Positions 51,096-59,099 of a stretch of DNA of 64,000 nucleotides are shown one piece after another. The stretch is from Pseudoruegeria sp039972875 (GTDB lineage Bacteria > Pseudomonadota > Alphaproteobacteria > Rhodobacterales > Rhodobacteraceae). A model generated the notes under the pieces. That model did no database searches and had not been told where the DNA came from. It worked only from the letters and a program-made list of their open reading frames with translations. The stretch lies in NCBI GenBank assembly GCA_039972875.1, contig JBDWMA010000044.1, positions 130,314-194,313 of the forward strand, written 5' to 3'. Position 1 is the first letter of the stretch. Each line of letters begins with the position of its first letter. The position numbers and the translations under genes were made by a program.

Positions 51096-51668
51096 ATGTG
51101 TGCAGTGATTGGCCGTTTATTCGGAAAGAGTGAATTTCGGTACAGATGTCGGGAATGCGGGCGGTTTCATTCTGGGTCGCCGTCATTCTCTGTTCGGTAT
51201 CCATGCTACTTTTTCGATGTCCCTGAGGAAGACAGAGATGAGCGCATTCGTATCACCGATGATATTTGTCTGATCGAGCCCAGCTCAGATGATGTCGATG
51301 GGTCTATGATTTATTGTATTCGCGTTAATCTGGTTATTCCTATCAAAGGGTCTAATGATCCGTTCCTCTGGGGAATTTGGGTCACCCAGTCCAAAGAGAG
51401 TTTTGAAGAATACATAGCAACTTTTGGCGAGGATCAGTCGGCTATGGGAAGCTTCGGTTGGCTTCCGGTTGACCTACCCTTTTATAATGTCAGCGATGCT
51501 GGTGCCCCACTTGACCATCTTGAGTGTGATGTTCAGTGGGGTGGTTGTGGGATGCGACCGAAAATAGCACTTTGGGATAATGCGCACCAACTTGCAATTG
51601 ATCAACGCGATGGCATTAACTGGCGTAAGGCCGTAAAAATCGCAAGTGTGTGTAACACTGGATGTTAG
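51096..51668 (+). CDS. DUF2199 family protein
   Basis: The 190-residue protein has FRYRCRECGRFHSGSPSFSVRYPCYF near the start, with a CxxC that may bind zinc, and DICLIEPSSDDVDGSMIYCIRVNLVIPI and FLWGIWVTQSKESFEEY, all typical of DUF2199. Function unknown. The ATG at 51096 has no good ribosome site, so the start is uncertain. Base use appears more AT-rich at third positions than the neighbours, judged by eye. It lies convergent against the shortened dnaE2, 32 bases from its stop. Confidence 0.85.
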   Translation: MCAVIGRLFGKSEFRYRCRECGRFHSGSPSFSVRYPCYFFDVPEEDRDERIRITDDICLIEPSSDDVDGSMIYCIRVNLVIPIKGSNDPFLWGIWVTQSKESFEEYIATFGEDQSAMGSFGWLPVDLPFYNVSDAGAPLDHLECDVQWGGCGMRPKIALWDNAHQLAIDQRDGINWRKAVKIASVCNTGC

Positions 51669-51700
51669 CATTTTTGTTGTATCGGAGGTCTGACTAATTG

Positions 51701-54613
51701 CTATCCGGGCTTCGCTGCCCCCGGCGTCAGTTTATGTCGTAGCAATGCCATGGGATGGGAGCGCAGGGTCAGGCGCATGGAAACATAGTCCTCGACGACT
51801 TCCTCGCCCTCGCTCATCTTGGGTAAGTTTACTTTGGGCTCATGAATGCCTTCGCCGTCCAGATCATTCGCAAAGAGCGGTAACGGCGCGGCACCGGTGA
51901 TGGCTTTGGCCTCCCAGAGGGCCTCGCGGCGATTTAGCCCGAGAGAGGCAAAGGCATCAGCCTCTGCCAGAACCGCCAACAAACGAGGTGGGGTGCCCGC
52001 GCGGCGCCAGAGGTCTTCCACTGCGAGATAGCCATTCCCACGGGCGGCGGCGATCCAGCTGCTCTCTTCTTCGCGCATGGCTTTGATCTGGCGAAATCCA
52101 AGCCGCAGGGCGAGGGCGCCTCTGCCGTCTGGTTCCATCACATTGTCCCAATAAGAGGCGTTGATGCAGACCGGGCGGACTTCAACCCCATGTTCACGGG
52201 CATCGCGGACCAGTTGGGCGGGGGCATAAAACCCCATGGGCTGTGAATTTAAGATGGCGCAGGCAAAGAGGCCGGGGTGGTGGCATTTGATCCAGGCTGA
52301 GGCATAGACCAGCAAGGCAAAACTGGCCGCGTGGCTTTCGGGAAACCCGTAACTGCCGAACCCCTCAATCTGGGAAAAGCAACGTTCTGCAAAATCACGC
52401 TCATAGCCGTTTTTTAGCATCCCTTTGATGAAACGATCATAAAAGACCGAGACATGGCCGTGTTTTTTAAAGGTAGCGAGTGCGCGGCGCAGGCGGTCGG
52501 CCTCTTCTGCTGTAAAGCCCGCCCCGATGATGGCGATCTGCATGGCCTGTTCTTGAAACAACGGCACGCCCAGCGTTTTGCCGAGGACTTCGCCCAAGGC
52601 ATCCGAGGGAAAGCTGACCGCTTCTTCGCCGTTGCGCCGCCGGATGTAGGGGTGGACCATATCGCCCTGAATAGGACCGGGACGGATGATCGCGACCTCA
52701 ATCACCAGATCATAAAAATGGCGAGGTTTCATGCGGGGAAGGAAGTTCATCTGGGCCCGGCTTTCGACCTGAAATACCCCAAGGCTGTCGGCCTTGCAGA
52801 GCATGTCGTAGACCCTTGGGTCCTCTGCTGGGAGGGAGGCGAGGTTGTAGTCAAGCTGATGGTGGGTTTGCATCAGATCAAAGGCTTTGCGGATGCAGGT
52901 CAGCATGCCAAGGGCCAGCACGTCGACCTTTAGGATACCAAGAGCATCGATGTCGTCCTTATCCCAGCAGATGACGGTGCGGTCCTCCATCAAGGCATTC
53001 TCAATAGGGACAAGTTCATCCAGCCGCCCTTCGGTGACGATAAAACCACCAACATGTTGGGAGAGGTGGCGCGGAAAGCCTTGGATTTCATCGCAGAGGG
53101 CAAGGGTTTGCTGTAGGCGTCGGTCACTGGGATCAAGGCCGATTTCACGCAGACGGTCATCGCGCACCCCCGCACCCGCGCCCCAACCCCAGATTTGAGA
53201 GGACAGAGCGCCAACAGTGTCTTGGGACAGGCCCATGACTTTGCCGACCTCACGAATGGCGCGTTTGCCCCGATAGTGGATTACCGTTGCGCAGAGGCCG
53301 GCACGGTGGCGGCCATAACGTTCATAGATGTGTTGAATGACTTCTTCGCGGCGTTCATGTTCAAAATCAACGTCAATGTCGGGGGGTTCATCCCGCGCCT
53401 CTGAGACAAAGCGTTCAAAGACCATCGTGCCAATCTCGGGGGAGACCGAGGTGACACCAAGGCAGTAGCACGTCACAGAATTGGCGGCAGACCCGCGCCC
53501 CTGACAGAGGATGTTTCGAGAGCGCGCAAAGTCGACGATGTCGTTGACCGTCAGAAAATAGGGTTCGTATTTTAATTTGGAGATTAGGGTGAGCTCATGG
53601 CGCAGCATGGCTTTTACACGGTCTGGCGCGCCGCCGGGGTACCGCCACCACAGGCCTTTGTAGGCAAGACGAGAAAGGCGGCCTGCAGGGGTTTCTTCAC
53701 CACTGATTTCACTGGGGTATTCATAACGAAGTTCATCCAAGGAAAAGGTGCAGGTGGTGGCGATTTTAATGCTTTGGGTTAAAGCTTGGGGGTGGTCTTT
53801 GAATAGGCGGGCCATTTCGGTCGGGCTCCGCAAGCGTTGCTCGGCATTGGCCAGCGCCGCGCGGCCCAGTTCCTCGATGCGGAGGCCTTTGCGAATGGCG
53901 GTGAGGACATCGGCAAGTTTACGTCTGGAGCCGTGATGCATAAGGGGGGCGGCGGAGGCGATGGTGGGGATGTTGAGGGTTTCTGCAAGTGCGGTGAGGA
54001 TGGTAAATCGAGAGGTGTCTTGCCCGTCGTACTGCGGTGCGATCCGCAGAGCGGTGGTGTGAGGAAAGCGGCGCGTCAAGCGTTGTGCTTGTGGCAACCA
54101 GGTGTCCGCGCCGGACGCAGGTGTCATTTGCGTGGTGGGTGGGTGCAGAAGCATTTGCACTCCTTCGGCGTGTCGTATCAAGTCATCAAAACGCAACAGG
54201 CATGTGCCTTTTTCTGCACGGAGGCGTCCCTTGGATAGCAGGCGGCAGAGGCGGCCCCAAGCGGTTCGGTCGAGGGGCAGAGCGGTGAGGGTAAAGCCGT
54301 CAGAGAGAACGATCCGGGCGGCGGGAATGAGGCGCGGCGTGCAGTAGATATCAGCGGAAGCAGGTTTGGGGATGTCGTGGGGACGTGGAGGTCCTATGAG
54401 GCCGGTTGTTGTGTCGTGTTTTTGACGCAGTTTAACCTGCCGTGCGATTTCGCGGCATTCGACATGGGCGCGGACAATGCCAGCCACTGAATTTTCATCT
54501 GCTATGGCGAGGGCTTGAATGCCCAAAGTTGCTGCACGGCGGGCGTAATCTTCGGGGTGGGAGGCGCCCGTCAGGAAACTAAAGTTTGAGGTGATTGAGA
54601 GTTCATTGAACAT
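51701..54613 (-). CDS. dnaE2: Error-prone DNA polymerase DnaE2 (ImuC), C-terminally short
   Basis: The 970-residue protein has the PHP domain at the start (SNFSFLTGASHPEDY), the polymerase core with PDIDVDFEHERREEV at 411-425 (catalytic Asp) and FQEQAMQIAI with FPESHAASFALLVYASAW, and the helix-hairpin-helix region (SLGLNRREALWEAKA). It stops at YVSMRLTLRSHPMALLRHKL, where studied DnaE2 proteins continue with an OB-fold and tail of about 100 residues. It is the translesion polymerase of the SOS mutasome with ImuB. Follows imuB by 69 bases. Confidence 0.93.
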   Translation of the reverse strand: MFNELSITSNFSFLTGASHPEDYARRAATLGIQALAIADENSVAGIVRAHVECREIARQVKLRQKHDTTTGLIGPPRPHDIPKPASADIYCTPRLIPAARIVLSDGFTLTALPLDRTAWGRLCRLLSKGRLRAEKGTCLLRFDDLIRHAEGVQMLLHPPTTQMTPASGADTWLPQAQRLTRRFPHTTALRIAPQYDGQDTSRFTILTALAETLNIPTIASAAPLMHHGSRRKLADVLTAIRKGLRIEELGRAALANAEQRLRSPTEMARLFKDHPQALTQSIKIATTCTFSLDELRYEYPSEISGEETPAGRLSRLAYKGLWWRYPGGAPDRVKAMLRHELTLISKLKYEPYFLTVNDIVDFARSRNILCQGRGSAANSVTCYCLGVTSVSPEIGTMVFERFVSEARDEPPDIDVDFEHERREEVIQHIYERYGRHRAGLCATVIHYRGKRAIREVGKVMGLSQDTVGALSSQIWGWGAGAGVRDDRLREIGLDPSDRRLQQTLALCDEIQGFPRHLSQHVGGFIVTEGRLDELVPIENALMEDRTVICWDKDDIDALGILKVDVLALGMLTCIRKAFDLMQTHHQLDYNLASLPAEDPRVYDMLCKADSLGVFQVESRAQMNFLPRMKPRHFYDLVIEVAIIRPGPIQGDMVHPYIRRRNGEEAVSFPSDALGEVLGKTLGVPLFQEQAMQIAIIGAGFTAEEADRLRRALATFKKHGHVSVFYDRFIKGMLKNGYERDFAERCFSQIEGFGSYGFPESHAASFALLVYASAWIKCHHPGLFACAILNSQPMGFYAPAQLVRDAREHGVEVRPVCINASYWDNVMEPDGRGALALRLGFRQIKAMREEESSWIAAARGNGYLAVEDLWRRAGTPPRLLAVLAEADAFASLGLNRREALWEAKAITGAAPLPLFANDLDGEGIHEPKVNLPKMSEGEEVVEDYVSMRLTLRSHPMALLRHKLTPGAAKPG

Positions 54614-54682
54614 GGCAATTGTTCTGGAGAATTATGCCGCCGGCAGAGATATTGGGAGGCCAAAGTGAGAGACGTTGCATTG

Positions 54683-56338
54683 TCATGCGAAACGTCCGTG
54701 GCAAAACCAACCTGCGGACATGAGGGCGCCGTGGGCAAAGTAGAGCCAGAGGCGCTCTCCGGTGGTCGTGGTGAGATCCCAGTAATCGCGAATGCCGCTG
54801 CGCCATTGTGGATCGTCGAGCCACCATTCCGGGGCGATGCGTTCCGGACCGTGGGCCAGACAGGTGTTCAAGCTGCGGCGGCGCCAGCGGAAGGTGGCCG
54901 GAGGGTGGGGCGTTTCGAGCGCCGCCACCGACTCGGGTGGCCAGATCAGCAGCGGTCGGGGCGATTTGATTTCAGGCCAGTCGTGGGCCGGATCACACCA
55001 AGCGGCGGCCATAATCGAGGCGGTTTTTTCCGGGATGTGGCTGTTGGCGGGGTGTAGGCGGGTGATTTGTTCTAATCCGACACGGGCACCGATTTTGCCA
55101 ATGAGGTCGTCCATGGCGGGCCCTTCAGATAGGAGGGTTTTGGCGGTGCCGGAAGCCTCTAGGTGGCCTCGGTGCTGCATAGGGGAGAGGCCTTCGGTTA
55201 CACGTGCTGTGATCCGAAGCATATCAAAGCCGAACCCAGCTTCGAGGTCATTGATTTTCATGGCCAAAAGGGGGCGTAGTCGATCGGGGTCATAACTGGC
55301 GCGCGCCAGACCAATCTCAAGGCTTTGCATGGTTTGATCTGTGCGAAAGGCCTGCAGGCGTATCCGTCGGGCACCGCGTCCTTTGTCGCGCAGTTTGTTG
55401 CAGAGGGATGGAAGCAACCGGTCAAGGGCCGCCAAAACATCACTCTCTAGTCCGATGGGTTCGGGCAAGGTAAGGCGCACCGCAAAATGCATCGGTGGTT
55501 TTGCTGGGGAAATCGGTTCTGGTTCAATCCCAAGGGCCTGGTCCAGCCGACGCACCACGTCTTGACCGAACCGTCGGGCGAGGGCCCCGCGGGGTGTGCC
55601 TGTCAAATCTCCGATGCGGCGAATGCCCAAGCGGGTCAACTGTGTGAGTGCCGCATCGGGCAGGCGCAACGCTGCGATTGGCAGGGGGGCCAATGTGGTT
55701 CGCATGTGTCCGGGACGGGCCACGCGATCTTGTTGTTTGATGGTGGGCGCTTGACGTGGTGCTGTCCCGCCGCGTTCCCAATGACGGCGTTTGCTTGCGC
55801 GGGATCGCGTGGCGCGGGCCTCTTGGTCAACGGCATCCCCATTTCTGGCACCCTCTGCAGGGCGTCCAGCATACCGCGCCAGCGCCCAGGCGGCGCCCAC
55901 CGTATCGGCGATGCCAGCCTGGACGGTTAGGCCTAGATCGGCACAGTCTGCTTCGGCTTGTTCTAACAGCGTCAGTTCGCCACCAAACAGGTGGGCGCAT
56001 CCAGTGAGATCGATAACCAGACCGGAGGGGGCCTCTTCGCTGACCCATGGGGAGAATTTACCAGACCAGCGGCGGAGTGTGGTTAGAAACGCTGCTTCTG
56101 CCTGTGGGTTTTGCAAGCGGGTCAAAAGCGCGGGGCACATCGCGCGGGCGTCGCGTAAGGGTTGGCCGACAAAAAGGCCTGCCTCACTGGCGGGGGCGGA
56201 GAGAGAGGATAACACCTGCATTTGGCCTGTGTCGCGCACCACGGCCATTGGTGCATCAATCAGCCCCCGCTCTTGTCGGAGCAGGCGTTCGGCCCCCAGA
56301 CGTGGGAACCACAGAGACAGGATTCGGCGATTGGGCAT
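54683..56338 (-). CDS. imuB: ImuB, catalytically inactive Y-family polymerase homolog
   Basis: The 551-residue protein begins RRILSLWFPRLGAERL and has VIDLTGCAHLFGGE, IADTVGAAWALARYA and LRRLGIRRIGDL-type (LTRLGIRRIGDLTGTPR). The catalytic Asp of active Y-family polymerases in the first motif is replaced (LWFPRLG), as in all ImuB. ImuB links DnaE2 to the sliding clamp; I do not see an obvious QLPLWG-like clamp box. A LexA box lies 18 bases before the ATG. No imuA is present upstream. Confidence 0.93.
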   Translation of the reverse strand: MPNRRILSLWFPRLGAERLLRQERGLIDAPMAVVRDTGQMQVLSSLSAPASEAGLFVGQPLRDARAMCPALLTRLQNPQAEAAFLTTLRRWSGKFSPWVSEEAPSGLVIDLTGCAHLFGGELTLLEQAEADCADLGLTVQAGIADTVGAAWALARYAGRPAEGARNGDAVDQEARATRSRASKRRHWERGGTAPRQAPTIKQQDRVARPGHMRTTLAPLPIAALRLPDAALTQLTRLGIRRIGDLTGTPRGALARRFGQDVVRRLDQALGIEPEPISPAKPPMHFAVRLTLPEPIGLESDVLAALDRLLPSLCNKLRDKGRGARRIRLQAFRTDQTMQSLEIGLARASYDPDRLRPLLAMKINDLEAGFGFDMLRITARVTEGLSPMQHRGHLEASGTAKTLLSEGPAMDDLIGKIGARVGLEQITRLHPANSHIPEKTASIMAAAWCDPAHDWPEIKSPRPLLIWPPESVAALETPHPPATFRWRRRSLNTCLAHGPERIAPEWWLDDPQWRSGIRDYWDLTTTTGERLWLYFAHGALMSAGWFCHGRFA

Positions 56339-56355
56339 AGTATGGCAGTACTTAT

Positions 56356-56370
56356 GTTCCTATTTTGTTC
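56356..56370 (-). promoter_or_regulatory. LexA (SOS) box of imuB-dnaE2
   Basis: GTTC, seven bases, GTTC: the exact alphaproteobacterial SOS box (GAAC-N7-GAAC on the minus strand). It ends 18 bases before the imuB start, so LexA would block the promoter. This places the mutasome genes under DNA-damage control. Confidence 0.9.
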
Positions 56371-56514
56371 TAATTTAGAATATGCCCTGAAAAGAGTCGA
56401 GTCTCTTTTGCCAATCCGGAAGAAGCGGAAAGTCTCCGATATCACGAGAGTATGAGTTTTCAGAAACAATCTTCGTGCTACTGTGTTGAAAATTGAACCA
56501 AGGAGCCATTCCAA

Positions 56515-56952
56515 ATGAAATTCATTAAGCCAGCCACTATGATGTTTATCTGTGCCGCCAGCATGGCGATTGCGCACGATGGGGTCGCCAATGAGGCTGT
56601 TAAGGCCCGCATGGATGTGATGAAAACCATCGGTGCCTCGACAGGGGTCATGGGCAAAATGCTGCAAGGTAAGACAGAATTTGACGCTGATGCAGCAGCA
56701 GCAGCAGCTACAGCTATGGCAAACGCCGCCGCACAAATTCCAACCGTTTTTGAGGCAAATGAAACAGACCCAGAAAGCGAAGCTTCACCTGAAATCTGGA
56801 CGAACTGGGATGATTTTGTGGCAAAAGGTGCTGCCCTTGAAATGGGGGCCAAAGCACTGGACACCAGTTCATTGGACGCATTGAAGGCCAGCTTTGGTGG
56901 TGCGGCAGGGACCTGTAAGGCCTGTCATTCCAAATATCGCATACAAAAATAG
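56515..56952 (+). CDS. Cytochrome c' / c556-type haem protein
   Basis: The 145-residue protein has a signal peptide (about 20 residues) and the C-terminal haem motif CKACH in GTCKACHSKYRIQK, as in class II c-type cytochromes; MDVMKTIGASTGVMGKML gives the N-terminal helix with the Met typical of c556. It is periplasmic, and is involved in electron transfer or in NO binding. A (GCA)5 run encodes part of an alanine stretch. Divergent from imuB with about 176 bases between. Confidence 0.9.
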   Translation: MKFIKPATMMFICAASMAIAHDGVANEAVKARMDVMKTIGASTGVMGKMLQGKTEFDADAAAAAATAMANAAAQIPTVFEANETDPESEASPEIWTNWDDFVAKGAALEMGAKALDTSSLDALKASFGGAAGTCKACHSKYRIQK

Positions 56953-56989
56953 ACGGGTCGGCCTTGCCGGGGTATGCTCGGTGGGGTCG

Positions 56990-57616
56990 TTACGATGTCT
57001 CTACGCCGTAGCGTGCGATGAACATATCAACCGCGCTATCGACAATCAGGCGTTTTTCATCCTCAGAGAACTCAGTCTGAATTCCGCACAGGATACGCGG
57101 AAAAATATAAGCTTTGGTTAGCTCCATCAATTGATAAGCCGCCAGTTCGATGTTGTCGATCTGAAGCTTACCATCGTTCACCGCGCATTCGAGAAATTCA
57201 GATATCCGCCCACAAGCAATTGACGGGCCAGAGGCGTAAAACCGCTCCCCCAACTCGGGGAAACGTACGGATTCCGCAACACAGATCCGAAAGACATTTA
57301 TGCCAAATTCAGAAGTGACAAAATTGATCATTGCCCATGAAACATGGGTTAATGAATCCCGTATATCCCCAGAGAAATCTACGAGATCAATAGTGTGTTG
57401 CGCCTGTTGTTCGCATTCAAGGCGCGCAACTTCGGCAAATAGAATGCGTTTGTCAGGAAAATAGCTATAGAGTGTTGCCTTAGACACGCCGGCTTCTTTG
57501 GCGATGTCATCCACACTGGCACCATCAAATCCATCGCGTGTAAATATTGTCAGAGCGCCCTCGAGCACCTGATCAAATTTCCGACCTTTTTTGATTTGCG
57601 CCATAGCGAGTGTCAT
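56990..57616 (-). CDS. TetR/AcrR-family transcriptional regulator
   Basis: The ATG at 57616 is chosen since CAGGAG lies 5-10 bases upstream; the frame could extend 9 residues. The 208-residue protein has the TetR HTH: FTRDGFDGASVDDIAKEAGVSKATLYSYFPDKRILFAEV. The C-terminal domain is ligand-binding and unassigned. A palindromic site at 57650-57662 in its own promoter points to autoregulation, and related sites flank the next gene. Confidence 0.92.
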   Translation of the reverse strand: MTLAMAQIKKGRKFDQVLEGALTIFTRDGFDGASVDDIAKEAGVSKATLYSYFPDKRILFAEVARLECEQQAQHTIDLVDFSGDIRDSLTHVSWAMINFVTSEFGINVFRICVAESVRFPELGERFYASGPSIACGRISEFLECAVNDGKLQIDNIELAAYQLMELTKAYIFPRILCGIQTEFSEDEKRLIVDSAVDMFIARYGVETS

Positions 57617-57649
57617 TCTGGCTCCTGTCCTGTGTGCATACATTATAAA

Positions 57650-57662
57650 CTGAGCTGTTTAG
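57650..57662. promoter_or_regulatory. Candidate TetR operator, site 1 (CTGAGC-T-GTTTAG)
   Basis: It resembles the two perfect dyads CTAAAC-N-GTTTAG at 57957 and 57980; the right arm is identical and the left arm differs at two positions. It lies 34 bases upstream of the TetR start. Confidence 0.6.
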
Positions 57663-57728
57663 TTTTCACAAGTTAACGAGGTGCTGCCAAAATCAAAAAG
57701 GTCACACAATGTCGTGCCCATCTCAACC

Positions 57729-57935
57729 TTACCGCGATGCCTTGGGTTGATGTGTCGCTTTATCCTGCGCTGGAGCAATAACAAGGTCGCCAATTGAGGG
57801 TGCGTCTCGTGTGGTTTCAGGGGGATCGGTTGGGTAGCTTAGAGAGGGGGGCAAGATATTCATGGTGAAGGCATGCGCCGAAGCAGCAGAAAGTCCGAGG
57901 GCGACGAGAGAGAGGGCAAGGGTAATCTGTTTCAT
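57729..57935 (-). CDS. Small secreted Pro-rich protein of unknown function
   Basis: The 68-residue protein has a signal peptide (ITLALSLVALGLSAASAHA) and a mature part of about 47 residues rich in Pro, Thr and Asp (FTMNILPPSLSYPTDPPETTR). It lies between the TetR gene and a pair of dyad operators, which are placed 22-57 bases upstream of its start. TetR control is therefore likely. No family recognised. Confidence 0.7.
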   Translation of the reverse strand: MKQITLALSLVALGLSAASAHAFTMNILPPSLSYPTDPPETTRDAPSIGDLVIAPAQDKATHQPKASR

Positions 57936-57956
57936 TTTAATATCCTCGTAAGTGAA

Positions 57957-57992
57957 CTAAACAGTTTAGAAGTTTCAAGCTAAACCGTTTAG
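57957..57992. promoter_or_regulatory. Pair of perfect TetR-type operators CTAAAC-N-GTTTAG
   Basis: Two 13-base dyads, CTAAACAGTTTAG (57957-57969) and CTAAACCGTTTAG (57980-57992), have centres 23 bases apart. They lie upstream of the small secreted protein gene, and between it and mbfA. They match the operator in the TetR promoter. Confidence 0.75.
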
Positions 57993-58014
57993 TTTACATT
58001 GCAAGGGTAAAGCA

Positions 58015-58026
58015 AACTAATTAGTT
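58015..58026. promoter_or_regulatory. Palindrome AACTAATTAGTT
   Basis: A perfect 12-base palindrome between the operator pair and mbfA. It shares the CTAA/TTAG ends with the TetR-type dyads but lacks the centre, so its owner is uncertain. Confidence 0.4.
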
Positions 58027-58065
58027 CACTTTTCGAACTTGTGATTTCAATTTGGATGGGATTAA

Positions 58066-58080
58066 TTAGAATTGTTCTAA
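58066..58080 (+). promoter_or_regulatory. Irr-type iron control element (ICE) upstream of mbfA
   Basis: TTAGAA-TTG-TTCTAA is a perfect inverted repeat ending 12 bases before the mbfA start, and it matches the ICE box bound by Irr in alphaproteobacteria. Irr represses mbfA under low iron in studied species, so the position over the start region suits repression. Confidence 0.75.
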
Positions 58081-58092
58081 AAGGAGCCTTCG

Positions 58093-59067
58093 ATGCGCGG
58101 TCCACAAAAGAAAATCAGGTTTTCGGATTTGACTGAAAAGCAAATCTTGGCACTTGCGATTTCTTCAGAAGAGGAAGACGCACAAATTTACCGAAATTTC
58201 GCGGATATCCTACGTCAGGACTATCCCGGCTCTGCCAAAATATTTTCGGGTATGGCTAAGGAAGAGGATGAGCACAGGCGTCGGCTATTTGAAATCTACC
58301 AAGCGCGTTTCGGCGATACCGTCCCGATGATCCGGCGCGAATATGTCACCGGATTTTTTCAGCGTCGCCCAATTTGGTTGATGGAAAATCTGAGCCTTGA
58401 GCGAATGCGTCAAGAGGCTAGCTTGATGGAAAAAGCTGCCGCCAATTTTTATACAAAAGCCGCTCAGCGCAGCACTGATACAGGCATACGCAAACTGTTG
58501 GGTGATCTTGCCGCCGAAGAAGCAGGTCATGCTGAAACGGCAGTAGATTTGCAAAATAAACACTTAGATTCAGAAAATGAGGCCAGCGAAGAGCTAACCG
58601 CGAAACGACAGTTTCTGCTGACGTGGATTCAGCCGGGCCTTGCGGGATTGATGGATGGATCGGTATCGACGCTGGCACCTATTTTTGCGGTGGCTTTCGC
58701 GACGCAAGATACTTGGACTACATTTCAAGTCGGTTTGGCGGCATCTGTTGGCGCTGGGATCTCAATGGGTTTTACAGAAGCGGCGTCTGATGATGGTGAA
58801 TTGTCTGGACGGGGATCTCCAATCAAGCGCGGATTTTCGTCCGGGATCATGACCACATTGGGGGGGCTCGGCCATGCGCTTCCGTATCTGATCGTAGACT
58901 TTTGGACCGCAACAATCATCGCAATCATGGTGGTGTTCATTGAACTGTGGGCGATTGTTTGGATCCAGAATAAATTCATGCAAACACCGTTTCTACGAGC
59001 GACTTTTCAGGTTGTATTGGGGGGAGCGTTGGTTTTTGCCGCAGGTGCTATAATCGGGGGGGGATAG
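58093..59067 (+). CDS. mbfA: MbfA, membrane-bound ferritin / iron exporter
   Basis: The 324-residue protein has an N-terminal ferritin-like domain (about 1-160) with two ExxH diiron motifs, E58-DE-H61 and E143-AG-H146, and an early Glu cluster at 26-28. The C-terminal VIT1-type membrane domain (about 170-324) has PGLAGLMDGSVSTLAPIF and GAGISMGFTEA. MbfA exports iron and protects against iron and peroxide stress. AAGGAG precedes the ATG, and an Irr-type box lies just upstream. Confidence 0.94.
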   Translation: MRGPQKKIRFSDLTEKQILALAISSEEEDAQIYRNFADILRQDYPGSAKIFSGMAKEEDEHRRRLFEIYQARFGDTVPMIRREYVTGFFQRRPIWLMENLSLERMRQEASLMEKAAANFYTKAAQRSTDTGIRKLLGDLAAEEAGHAETAVDLQNKHLDSENEASEELTAKRQFLLTWIQPGLAGLMDGSVSTLAPIFAVAFATQDTWTTFQVGLAASVGAGISMGFTEAASDDGELSGRGSPIKRGFSSGIMTTLGGLGHALPYLIVDFWTATIIAIMVVFIELWAIVWIQNKFMQTPFLRATFQVVLGGALVFAAGAIIGGG

Positions 59068-59099
59068 TCAGGCCCTTCACACCATGATAAGCGCGTTTT

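Noticed and set aside
52454..52933. 160-codon open frame antisense to dnaE2
   Set aside because: It is a mirror of conserved polymerase codons and has no ribosome site.
54614..54630. Second LexA box directly upstream of dnaE2
   Set aside because: Only one GTTC/GAAC half-site is present; the partner position reads ATAA. The box at imuB is enough to control the operon.
56692..56706. (GCA)5 tract in the cytochrome gene as a phase-variable repeat
   Set aside because: It is a triplet run, so slippage would not shift the frame, and it is too short to be notable.
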